From the NCBI GenBank assembly GCA_018818125.1, contig JAHISQ010000157.1:1-35672 (forward strand): 35,672 nucleotides of DNA, read 5' to 3'. The notes under the pieces were generated by a model, which was not told the DNA's origin, made no database searches, and was given only the letters and a program-made list of their open reading frames with translations. The DNA comes from Candidatus Rifleibacteriota bacterium. Its GTDB lineage: Bacteria > Muiribacteriota > Ozemobacteria > Ozemobacterales > Ozemobacteraceae. The position numbers and the translations under genes are program-made. Shown one piece after another: positions 17,365-25,388 of the stretch (position 1 is its first letter; every line of letters begins with the position of its first letter).

Positions 17365-20300
17365 CTTGTTGTCCGCGTGCTGCGAGCAGTTCATAAACTT
17401 CTACCGGAGCGGTTTTCCCCTTTACCTTTAATTCACCCTGATTGGCAAAGCAGAATATTGGTTCAGACGCCAGCATGGTTTGGCAATCAACCAGAATATG
17501 CATGTTGCAATCGAAATGCGATATTGATTCAAGGCGGGCTGCAAGATTGACGCGATCACCTATTACTGTGTAATCAAGCCTGCCTGCGTATGATCCGATG
17601 CGGCCAGAGATGACTTCTCCGGTTGCTATGCCAGTTCCAATGCTTATCTGAGGAAACTCCTGCTCGATAAGTTGCGCGCTGAGAGCCGAAAAATCATTCT
17701 TAATTGCGAGTGCTGCTTTGCATGCTCTGATAGATGAGGTGGCTTCACCATTCTCATCGGCAAATACTGCCATTACCGCATCGCCGATGTATTTGTCGAT
17801 CTGTCCTCCACTTAGCTTTATTTTAGTTTCTATATAGGGAAAAAACAGGTTCAGCAGATTAATCAGGCTGCCTGCATCCAGTTTATCGCAAAGTGCGCCA
17901 AAATCTCTGATATGTATGAACACTATGCTGCGACTGGCCTTTTTAGCGCCGATATTACTTAAATCACGACTTTCCTGTGAAATGGTCTGAACCGCTTCCG
18001 ATGAGATAAAGCGTTGCAGGCGTTCGCGCTCCTTAAGGCGCTTGTTCATAATATTGAACTCGCTGGTGAGTTGTGAAATATCGTTGTTAAAGCAGTTTGC
18101 CAGTTCGACCTGACGCCCTTCTCCGGTTAATCTTGTCGCAGTCAGCAGTTTTTTTATTGGCGCTGCAAACAGTTCGTCGAGAATACTGGCAAGAACCGAA
18201 AGTATCACCAGCAGATAAACAAAATATAAGAGCAGAAGCATTTCGGTCTGATTAATTTCTGATGCCAGGGTAGACATAGAGCACTGTGAAAGAGCAATTA
18301 GCGGGTAAACACCGATTTTTCTGGCCACCATTGCAGTCGCTGGGCCGCTGTCTTCCTGGATAATATTACTGACCTCAGCTCGCCCTTGGGCAACCTGAGC
18401 GAGAACTCTTTTCTGTTGCTGATTCAAGACAGTGTTTGCTGGCCAGACCTTGTCAAAGTCCAGCGAAGTCGCATCCAGATCATAGGTTCCGATCAGAATA
18501 GTCCGAACCAATCCCTCATTGTCGGAATGATTAAAAAAAGACCAGTTGTCTCTGTAGTCTTCAAGAATTTTATCAACAACAGTTCTGACATCCTGTGCCA
18601 TGAAAAGAACGGCTGCTGACCTTTCTTCAGGCGGTCCCGGCGGCAGGATTTTGAAATTGTGAAAACGTAACGTGGTTGTGTCTTTTTTTGTTGTCTGTGC
18701 AATACCCTCATAGTTGCAAAAATTTTCGACATCTTCGCTGGTAAACATATTGGCGAGAGCCTTTAGTCTTCGCCCGCTTGAGGTGGTCTCAAGCTTATTT
18801 CGAAATGATTTTTTAATCAACTGCTGTTTGTCAAAGAACTTGATCATTGCTGCGAAAAAAACATCGCGTGAAAAGTCGAGTTTGGCCTTGTTGTTACGTA
18901 GTGGAACAGAGTCCGGATCAATCACTTCAAGGCTCAGGCCATCGTTTCTAAATAGCATTACTCCTGGAAAAGTTGAATCCAACATTGTATCAATAATTCT
19001 TTTTAACTCGTTTTCAGGAAGCGTAATATTATGTTGCAGCTGCTCAGCCAGCTTTTGCGCCTGTCTGCTCATGGCTTCATCTTTCGACTTAATCGTGAGT
19101 TCAAACAGCTTCAGCTGTGTCTTCATGTTCTGTTTCAGCTGACGCTCCCGCAAAAGTTTCTGTTGCAGATTATATCTGTATGCGGTAACCAGAAAAGCTG
19201 TTGCTGGCAATATGGTTGCCAGAAAAACTGCGACAAACATCTGGCCGCGCATGCTTATTTTCAGCATTCCATGCTGTTGGAAATGTTTTAATGCCAGCAG
19301 TGAAGCACATAGCAGAATGAAAATCGCAAACCTGGCATAAAAGTAGCTTTTGCCAAGCTGGCTGCTCGCAGGTGGCGATGAAAGAAGCAGATAGGGGTAA
19401 CGTGCCGGTTTTTTCTTCGCCAGTCCTTGGTCAAGCAACTGGTTAAGAAGATTGGCACCGGCATTGGCACCGGTGTTAAGGCTTGCAAATGAAACAGGAG
19501 CCAGTAGGTGCAGGCTGGAATCAGCGCTTTCGTAGATAAACGGGAAGGCCTTCGTTTCTTTGAGCACAAAACAAAAGTTGTCGGTGGTGTTTTTTCGAGC
19601 TGCCTGGGCGGCTTTGCCCGCTTCTGAAAACACGGTTGCGTTTTCGGTAAATATTGCCAGATAGGCAAAAGCAGCCTTTTTATCGGCATCATAGACTATT
19701 CGCCTGGCAGTATGCAGGGTTATACCCTGCATGCGGGTGGTAAATCCGCTGGCAAAGTCTTCATCAATTTCGAGGGGATTAAAATAATTGCCGAACACTG
19801 AATCGGTAAAGTTGCGCAACATACGCTGTTCGACCTCTGGAATCTTAACGACTGCGCCGTTTTTTAGACGTTCATCAATGGTTCTTAAAATTGTTCTGGC
19901 TGCTCTTTGCCCTGGACGCGGGTATTCGGCGAACTGCTGACTGTTATGGAAGATTTTTATGTCAGAATAATTTTCGCGGCCGGCAATGACTGTGATCAGT
20001 CGAAACCCCTTTATTGCGGCAAAGGAACGCTGTAGATTCTCCAGTATATCTGGTGAAAAAGAGCTTTGCACGACCATCGAAGAGTGTCTTGATGGCAAAC
20101 CGGATACAACCTCCGAGGTCAGAACGCAGTTCTTAAAATATGCCTCAACACTGCAAAGCCTTTGCAGTTCTTCCATCTCACTGAACATGTGCTCGGTATT
20201 CGCGATTTTTATCTGTTCTGTTCTATTCTGTTCGCTGTGTCTTATCAGTCCGAGTATTGCCAGCAAAGGCATGGCAATCGCTATCAACCAGAATACCAAT

Positions 20301-20371
20301 AATGATCTTAAAGATGGAGTAGTCGGGGACAGTTTCCTGAATTGGTTCCCAGAATGCCTATCTTGCATCAT
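17357..20371 (-). CDS. Receptor-type cyclase subunit B3 (C2-like, lacks first metal Asp)
   Basis: 1004 residues and the first cyclase gene of the operon. It has the B layout with an N-terminal membrane segment, two extracytoplasmic domains split by a membrane hairpin, a fourth membrane segment near 715, HAMP and a class III cyclase domain. His820 (FIHIRDF) replaces the first metal Asp. Lys860, Asp864, Thr935, Asn942 and Arg946 are present. The start (ATGATG) overlaps the ankyrin gene by 14 bases, tying that gene to the cyclase cluster. It is the most divergent B protein, pairing with the most divergent A protein (A3) next to it, as expected if partners co-evolve. Confidence 0.88.
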   Translation of the reverse strand: MMQDRHSGNQFRKLSPTTPSLRSLLVFWLIAIAMPLLAILGLIRHSEQNRTEQIKIANTEHMFSEMEELQRLCSVEAYFKNCVLTSEVVSGLPSRHSSMVVQSSFSPDILENLQRSFAAIKGFRLITVIAGRENYSDIKIFHNSQQFAEYPRPGQRAARTILRTIDERLKNGAVVKIPEVEQRMLRNFTDSVFGNYFNPLEIDEDFASGFTTRMQGITLHTARRIVYDADKKAAFAYLAIFTENATVFSEAGKAAQAARKNTTDNFCFVLKETKAFPFIYESADSSLHLLAPVSFASLNTGANAGANLLNQLLDQGLAKKKPARYPYLLLSSPPASSQLGKSYFYARFAIFILLCASLLALKHFQQHGMLKISMRGQMFVAVFLATILPATAFLVTAYRYNLQQKLLRERQLKQNMKTQLKLFELTIKSKDEAMSRQAQKLAEQLQHNITLPENELKRIIDTMLDSTFPGVMLFRNDGLSLEVIDPDSVPLRNNKAKLDFSRDVFFAAMIKFFDKQQLIKKSFRNKLETTSSGRRLKALANMFTSEDVENFCNYEGIAQTTKKDTTTLRFHNFKILPPGPPEERSAAVLFMAQDVRTVVDKILEDYRDNWSFFNHSDNEGLVRTILIGTYDLDATSLDFDKVWPANTVLNQQQKRVLAQVAQGRAEVSNIIQEDSGPATAMVARKIGVYPLIALSQCSMSTLASEINQTEMLLLLYFVYLLVILSVLASILDELFAAPIKKLLTATRLTGEGRQVELANCFNNDISQLTSEFNIMNKRLKERERLQRFISSEAVQTISQESRDLSNIGAKKASRSIVFIHIRDFGALCDKLDAGSLINLLNLFFPYIETKIKLSGGQIDKYIGDAVMAVFADENGEATSSIRACKAALAIKNDFSALSAQLIEQEFPQISIGTGIATGEVISGRIGSYAGRLDYTVIGDRVNLAARLESISHFDCNMHILVDCQTMLASEPIFCFANQGELKVKGKTAPVEVYELLAARGQQDE

Positions 20372-21932
20372 TCCGCTCGATCAGATCTCGGGTTGGTGTC
20401 GTTAGCGTGCGCACCTCGGCTGGAAGCTCTTTGTTGGCAGGATTTTCTCCTTCGATTTCAAAGCGGTTGCGCAGCAGCGCGATGGCTTCTCGGCTGGTGG
20501 CAAGGTCGACCGCCAGATTTCCTGCTAGGTTGCGCACCGCAAAATCAGCACCGTTGGTCAGCAGCGCTTTCATGATCCTGGCGTTGTTGGCTTTGGCAGC
20601 CAGATGTAGAGCGGTGTTGCCTCTGATGTCTTCCTGGTTCACGTCGCAGCCGTTAGCAATCAGGGTCGGAAAAATAACTTCGTTCGAGCTTTCGGCGGCG
20701 GCATGCATCATCCCGCGCGAAAAATAATTTACTGCGAAAATGTTTGCACCTTTTTCGATCAGCTCGGCGACAAGGTCGTTGTCACATCTGGTGATTGCGA
20801 AATACAACGCTGAATTACCACCGCTGTCAAGATGGTCAAGTTTAATGTTTTTCTTGATAAGCTGGCGGCAGATGTCTTTGTTGCCGGCATCTAGCGCGTG
20901 CATTAGAGCGTTTTTGCCGTTAGCATCGGCATCGTTTATTTTGCGAGTATAGCTGACAAGATAGCTTGCTGCTGCAAATTTGTGATTCCCAATCGCCAGT
21001 ATCAGCAAGGGTGTGCCAGCTTTGTTGGTTATATCTAGCTCTGTCATCTGGCGGTCCAGCTCAGCAAGTTGATCGGGTGAATCCTCGCTTACCGCGAGAA
21101 AAGCCGGGTGGTCTCCTGGCAGGTGCATTATTTCCTTGTCGCCAAGAGCCGGCCAGCCGTCTCTGAGCTCATATTTACGGATCAAATAGTCCTTAGAAAA
21201 TGCCGCGTCCTGAGTGCTCAGATACTTTACGATCTCAGGGGATTTACCGAAGGCCAGATCACCGGCAGTCCAACCATTGGGGCCTCCAGATTTCGTTTCG
21301 GCGCCATTTTCACAAAGAAGAACGACAACCTTCAGATGGCCCCCAAAGCATGCTAATTGCACAGGAGTAAAATCACAAATTTTGTCTTCAATGCCGGCGC
21401 CAGCTCTGAGAGCTTCTTTGGCAACTTCATAATTGCCATAATCCGCCGCCCCATGTAAAACAGAGTAATTTCTGTTGTCAACAGCGGTCAAATTGGCCTT
21501 GTATTTTAACAATACAGTCGCGGCTTCACTGCTTTTGCTGCGCAATGCGCTATGCATAGGAGTCCCGCCTGACAAATCGCGTGGATTAGGCATGGCTCCT
21601 TCGCTGAGCAATTTTTCGAGAAGCTCAAAACGGTTTAACTCGCAGAGTATATGAATCAACGAGCGCCCGGTTTTATTGTCCATTGCATTGCTGGCAATCT
21701 CTGCCGGGTAAATTTTATGCAGCTCCTCGTCAGTGTAAGCATCAATATGACTGGTTATTGCATCAACCTGTTTTTCGTTTCTCCGACTTTGGGCAGTTGC
21801 CTGTTTTTTCCGTTTTTCAACATTTTTGTAAAAATTGTCAGCAAACATCAGGGCAACAAAGATTATGAACATAACAATCTGGCCACAGCTGCAGCCTGTG
21901 TTTTTCTGGTTCCCGGAACTATAATTTCCCAT
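20358..21932 (-). CDS. Membrane-anchored ankyrin-repeat protein
   Basis: 524 residues. One hydrophobic segment lies at about 17-33 after a short N-terminus. It is followed by a basic stretch (KRKK near 40), which by the positive-inside rule puts the long C-terminal part in the cytoplasm. About eleven ankyrin-like repeats occur in two blocks (about 85-250 and 300-490), with typical TPLH, ALHLAA and GAD elements. Ankyrin repeats are protein-binding scaffolds, and no enzymatic domain is visible. It is the first gene of the cyclase operon and overlaps B3 by 14 bases. GAGGAAAG a few bases before the ATG is a good ribosome site. Inference: it could assemble or regulate the cyclase receptors at the membrane. 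Only the gene order supports this. Confidence 0.85.
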   Translation of the reverse strand: MGNYSSGNQKNTGCSCGQIVMFIIFVALMFADNFYKNVEKRKKQATAQSRRNEKQVDAITSHIDAYTDEELHKIYPAEIASNAMDNKTGRSLIHILCELNRFELLEKLLSEGAMPNPRDLSGGTPMHSALRSKSSEAATVLLKYKANLTAVDNRNYSVLHGAADYGNYEVAKEALRAGAGIEDKICDFTPVQLACFGGHLKVVVLLCENGAETKSGGPNGWTAGDLAFGKSPEIVKYLSTQDAAFSKDYLIRKYELRDGWPALGDKEIMHLPGDHPAFLAVSEDSPDQLAELDRQMTELDITNKAGTPLLILAIGNHKFAAASYLVSYTRKINDADANGKNALMHALDAGNKDICRQLIKKNIKLDHLDSGGNSALYFAITRCDNDLVAELIEKGANIFAVNYFSRGMMHAAAESSNEVIFPTLIANGCDVNQEDIRGNTALHLAAKANNARIMKALLTNGADFAVRNLAGNLAVDLATSREAIALLRNRFEIEGENPANKELPAEVRTLTTPTRDLIERNDAR

Positions 21933-21956
21933 TGGCTTTCCTCAAACTTGCGTTGC

Positions 21957-21985
21957 TTGAATTGTAGCATATTCCCTGTTAAGAT
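21957..21985 (+). promoter_or_regulatory. Candidate promoter of the aminotransferase gene
   Basis: TTGAAT (21957-21962) and TAAGAT (21980-21985) with 17-base spacing face the aminotransferase, whose ATG follows at 22013 behind AGGAAAGG. The 80-base divergent region leaves little room for any other arrangement. Confidence 0.45.
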
Positions 21986-21994
21986 CTCTGCAAA
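21966..21994 (-). promoter_or_regulatory. Candidate promoter of the ankyrin-cyclase operon
   Basis: Read leftward, TTTGCA (21989-21994) and TATGCT (21966-21971) are 17 bases apart, each four of six to consensus. TACAAT a little further on is an alternative -10. It overlaps the candidate aminotransferase promoter, so the two directions could exclude one another. Confidence 0.35.
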
Positions 21995-22012
21995 AGCATA
22001 GCAGGAAAGGAC

Positions 22013-23086
22013 ATGAAAATGAAACTTTTTAGAACCGATCTTCTTCAGGCCGGTCCTCCTTCAGATATATCAGTGCCGCACAAAGAGAACATGATGTGCC
22101 TTAACGAAAGTGTTCTCGATCCTTATCAGGCCATAGACGAAGCTTTTCATCAAACCATGCAGGATGTTCGCCTTAACCGTTATTTTAGCCATGTTACCAG
22201 TGAACTCAAACGTCTGCTGGTCGAATATGTTGGCCATGGCGCCACAAAAGACAATCTGCTGTGGGGAAACGGCGCCGATGACATGCTGTTTGCCTGCTTT
22301 CTGGCTGCGCGCGAGAACGATGCCGCCTTTGCGGTGTCGCTGGCCCCGTCTTACTTTGACTATTCGACCTATTCGCGAGCTGCAGGACTTGGAATGAAGT
22401 TTATTGACTACCTGTCAGATTTTGATTTTGACGAGAAAGAATATCTCAAAGTTCTTAATTCGCCTGATTGTCGGCTTGGTGTTCTCTGTAACCCGAATAA
22501 TCCGACCGGGCACCTGTTGAGCGCTGAAAAAGTGTTGCATATTCTCGAAAACACTGATAAGCCTGTGTTGATCGACGAAACCTATTTTGAGTTCAGCGGC
22601 AAAACCTTTGTTGATCGAGTTTCTGACTTTTCGCATCTCATTATTGTCAGATCTTTTTCGAAATCTTTTTCTGCTGCTGGTCTGCGTTTTGGCTATATTG
22701 TCAGCCAGTCACAGAACATCGAGGAAATTCGCAAGACACAGACCATATTCAATACCAGTATTATGGTTCAGGCTTTTGTAATGACCATGCTGCTTAATAA
22801 AGAGGTGTTTTTGCGCCATACTGCTGCTGTCGTCGCGTTAAAGCACAAACTTTACGAAGAAATGACGCAGATCGAAGCGATCAAAACGCTGCCGTCTGCC
22901 ACCAACTTTCTTACTTTCAGTGCAGGCGAGCGGTCGTCCGCCTTATTTGAGCACCTCAAGCAGCACGAAATAGCCATTCGCGATGTCGGCGCTCACCCGC
23001 TTCTGACAAAGCATCTGCGGGTAAGCGTGGGCAGCCCTGAACAAAACCGACTGTTTGTCGATACCGTGCGTCGCTTTTTCGCCTGA
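22013..23086 (+). CDS. HisC-like class I/II aminotransferase (PLP enzyme)
   Basis: 357 residues, the usual length for histidinol-phosphate aminotransferases. The family motifs are NPNNPTG near 165, IDETYFEF for the PLP-contacting Asp and Tyr, and RSFSKSFSAAGLRFGY holding the Schiff-base Lys217. In HisC the enzyme moves an amino group between glutamate and imidazole-acetol phosphate in histidine synthesis. Related enzymes act on aromatic amino acids or threonine phosphate (CobD), and no his or cob genes lie nearby to decide. It is cytoplasmic, with AGGAAAGG just ahead of ATG 22013. It is divergent from the cyclase operon and converges on pyk with only 19 bases between stops. Confidence 0.88.
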   Translation: MKMKLFRTDLLQAGPPSDISVPHKENMMCLNESVLDPYQAIDEAFHQTMQDVRLNRYFSHVTSELKRLLVEYVGHGATKDNLLWGNGADDMLFACFLAARENDAAFAVSLAPSYFDYSTYSRAAGLGMKFIDYLSDFDFDEKEYLKVLNSPDCRLGVLCNPNNPTGHLLSAEKVLHILENTDKPVLIDETYFEFSGKTFVDRVSDFSHLIIVRSFSKSFSAAGLRFGYIVSQSQNIEEIRKTQTIFNTSIMVQAFVMTMLLNKEVFLRHTAAVVALKHKLYEEMTQIEAIKTLPSATNFLTFSAGERSSALFEHLKQHEIAIRDVGAHPLLTKHLRVSVGSPEQNRLFVDTVRRFFA

Positions 23087-23105
23087 AATCGTCTGAAAGG
23101 AAGCG

Positions 23106-24710
23106 TCAGCGAAGATGGCGGCGCGGACTGGAAACCAGTGGACGACTCAGCAGATCGAGTGGAGAGCCAGATCCGCCGCCTGTTGTCTGATTAAGGCGGG
23201 CATGTGCGCTCTTTTCGAGACCCAGTTTGAACTGCAGCGCATGCGAAGGCTCATCGTCCTTGCGGCGTTTTGGGCAGTGTCCAGGGTGTCCGACGGTATC
23301 AACTTTAATCATGTTGGTGCCACCGCTGCGTCCTACTGGCAGACCAGCAACAAGAACTATCGTGTCGCCTTCCTTTATGATACCTGTGGTGAGACTCAGA
23401 CGCACTGCTTCCCGATACAGTTCTTCGATGGTCTTGAATTTGCTGCCCATCACCGGAGTTATGCCCCAGTTTATACTGAGCTGGTGATACAGTTGTCTGC
23501 TGCTTACTACAGCTATTATCGGAATACTTGGCCGCAACTTCGAGAGCGCCTGTGCGGTTCGACCAGATTCAGTAACCGTTATAATCGCTGTGGCTCCCAC
23601 ATTATAGGCCGTTGTGATTGCCGCATTGGTAACGGCGCCGGTGCGGTCGGCGAACTCTTCAGTGCTCGCAAATGCCTGATAGATGCGCTTGTAGTCTATT
23701 GCCTCTTCGGTGTTGCGGGAAACACGGTCGAGAAGCTTTACACATTCGATCGGGTACTTGCCGATTGAGGTTTCGCCGGAGAGCATTACCGCTGAGGTGA
23801 AGTCATAAACGGCGTTTGCCACGTCAGAGACTTCGGCGCGCGTAGGTCTTGGAGCTTCAATCATGGTATGCAACATCTGCGTAGCTGTAATAACCGGTTT
23901 GCCGGCCATATAGCATCTTCTGATGATCTCTTTTTGTACTATCGGGACCTCTTCAGGGAGCAGTTCGACGCCAAGATCGCCGCGTGCAACCATGATACCG
24001 TCAGCAACTGTCAGGATTTCGTCGAAGTTGTTGAGTCCGGCGTGGTTTTCAATTTTGGCAATTACCTTGATCGCTGATTTGCCCTCAATATCAAGAATGG
24101 CCTTAACTTTTCTTATAGTGTCTTCGGATTCGGTGAATGACACAGCTATAAAGTCAAAGTCATTTTGAGCAGCAAAGATGATGTCGTCGCGATCTTTGCT
24201 GGTTGGGTTGGGCATATTAAGTTGCAGCCTGGGTACGTTTACGCCACGTCGCGATTTTACCGAGCCACTGTTAATTATGGTGCAATTGATGTTTTTGTCG
24301 TCGGGAACAGAGTCAATTTGCAGCTGAATCAGTCCGTCGTCGAGCAAAATTGTCGAGTCAGTGTCAATAATTGAAGGCAACTGCTTGAAAGAAATGCTCA
24401 ACCGCTCAGGGGTTCCAATTATGTCTTCAGTGGTCAGAGTTATTTTTTTGCCGGCTTCAAGAAAAATGCTTTTGCCTTCAATTTCGCCAGTGCGAATCTC
24501 CGGGCCCTTGGTATCCAGCAACAGAGCCACTGGCCTCTGCATTTCATCGCGCAGTTTTTTGACGCGCTCAATGCGCACGCCGTGTTCCTGGTAATCGCCA
24601 TGCGAAAAATTGAGTCTGGCTACGTTCATGCCAGCGTTGATGAGATCTCTCAATACGTTTTCTTCTTCTGCTGATGGCCCGAGTGTGACAAGTATTTTAG
24701 TTTTGCGCAT
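23106..24710 (-). CDS. pyk: Pyruvate kinase with a C-terminal extension
   Basis: Catalyses phosphoenolpyruvate + ADP to pyruvate + ATP in glycolysis. Residues 1-472 follow the family closely: TLGPSAEEE at the start, NFSHGDY, LDTKGPEIRTG, the catalytic Lys in AKIENH, the MVARGDLGVELL and ITATQML active-site segments, and an SGETSIGKYP loop. Most bacterial enzymes end near this point, after the GGTN-x-IKV strand. Here about 62 more residues follow. They are rich in Pro, Arg, Ser and Gly, start with GHPGHCPKRRKD and have no domain I recognise. They could be a read-through into former 3' flank or a real extension. AGGAAAGG lies about 16 bases upstream of the ATG, rather far, so the ribosome site is uncertain. 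Confidence 0.95.
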   Translation of the reverse strand: MRKTKILVTLGPSAEEENVLRDLINAGMNVARLNFSHGDYQEHGVRIERVKKLRDEMQRPVALLLDTKGPEIRTGEIEGKSIFLEAGKKITLTTEDIIGTPERLSISFKQLPSIIDTDSTILLDDGLIQLQIDSVPDDKNINCTIINSGSVKSRRGVNVPRLQLNMPNPTSKDRDDIIFAAQNDFDFIAVSFTESEDTIRKVKAILDIEGKSAIKVIAKIENHAGLNNFDEILTVADGIMVARGDLGVELLPEEVPIVQKEIIRRCYMAGKPVITATQMLHTMIEAPRPTRAEVSDVANAVYDFTSAVMLSGETSIGKYPIECVKLLDRVSRNTEEAIDYKRIYQAFASTEEFADRTGAVTNAAITTAYNVGATAIITVTESGRTAQALSKLRPSIPIIAVVSSRQLYHQLSINWGITPVMGSKFKTIEELYREAVRLSLTTGIIKEGDTIVLVAGLPVGRSGGTNMIKVDTVGHPGHCPKRRKDDEPSHALQFKLGLEKSAHARLNQTTGGGSGSPLDLLSRPLVSSPRRHLR

Positions 24711-24760
24711 AATTTGAGCTTTATTGCCTTTCCTGAATGATTCTGTTGTGAATTCCGCGT

Positions 24761-24769
24761 ATTATAGCA
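24761..24769 (-). promoter_or_regulatory. Extended -10 promoter of pyk
   Basis: Read leftward the sequence is TGCTATAAT, a perfect TATAAT with an upstream TG, about 50 bases ahead of the pyk ATG. No good -35 is visible, as is common for extended -10 promoters. Confidence 0.55.
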
Positions 24770-24809
24770 AAAATCATGCCATTAGAGGTGTGCAAATTTT
24801 GCGCAAAAA

Positions 24810-24842
24810 AAGCCGCCCGACTTGATAAGTGGCGGGCGGCTT
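24810..24842 (-). terminator. Intrinsic terminator after the small exported protein gene
   Basis: AAGCCGCCCG (24810-24819) pairs with CGGGCGGCTT (24833-24842). On the minus strand the stem is followed by a run of seven T, so it ends transcription of the gene whose stop is at 24862. Confidence 0.88.
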
Positions 24843-24861
24843 TGTATCTTGCAGAGGTAGA

Positions 24862-25281
24862 TCAGGGCATTGCCTGGATGGTTACCTGCTGAAATTTCCA
24901 GATGTCGTTTTCCTTGAACAGGTTGATAGCAAGCTTGACCTTTTCGTTGTTGGCAAATTGAGCAGTGTAAACCAGCAAACCATTCGGAACGTCCGTCATA
25001 ACAACAGTTTCTTCAGCGTTGATGGTTCTGGCAGTGTAGTTGCCAAAAGTTTTTTTGTAGTTATCGACAAACATGGTCTGGAAAACCTGGGGCGTGCAGA
25101 TAGCAGCCATCATCGAAGCCCAGTCAGCATAAAAAGCCACGGCGTCTTCGGCGTTGTAGGCGGCCATCAGCTTGTCTACCATTGCTTCAAAGGTTGCCAG
25201 TTCTTTTTCGGCCGGCATCATGCCCGCAAAAAGTGCACCGCTCATCATTACCATCATCAGCATAACCAACATCATTTTCAT
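24862..25281 (-). CDS. Small exported protein, NTF2-like fold suspected
   Basis: 139 residues. The N-terminus is a signal peptide very rich in methionine and ends near LFAGMM. The rest resembles the small alpha+beta NTF2/DUF3887-type proteins: an N-terminal helix ending in YNAEDAVAFYADW, then FGNYTA and paired strands ending in WKFQQVTIQ. Such domains bind small ligands or partners, and no catalytic residues can be named. AAGGGAG lies a suitable distance before the ATG and an intrinsic terminator follows the stop, so it appears to be a one-gene unit. The family assignment is by eye and tentative. Confidence 0.75.
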   Translation of the reverse strand: MKMMLVMLMMVMMSGALFAGMMPAEKELATFEAMVDKLMAAYNAEDAVAFYADWASMMAAICTPQVFQTMFVDNYKKTFGNYTARTINAEETVVMTDVPNGLLVYTAQFANNEKVKLAINLFKENDIWKFQQVTIQAMP

Positions 25282-25388
25282 ATCTCAAACTCCCTTTTAA
25301 ACAACTTGTATTGGATTCGTTCAGATCCAGTATGAATTTTAATCCTCTGTATTCTCTTTGTAAATACATCTCTTTGAAAACAGGAAGA

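Noticed and set aside
2312..20371. Degenerate cyclase domains as decaying pseudogenes
   Set aside because: All six frames are intact over about 1000 codons, lengths agree closely, and the losses are complementary between neighbours rather than random.
23115..23768. 217-codon rightward frame opposite pyk
   Set aside because: It lies wholly within the well-supported pyk gene on the other strand, has no family resemblance and no ribosome site.
24829..25335. 168-codon rightward frame opposite the small exported protein
   Set aside because: It begins inside a terminator stem and mirrors the minus-strand gene, which has a signal peptide, ribosome site and terminator.
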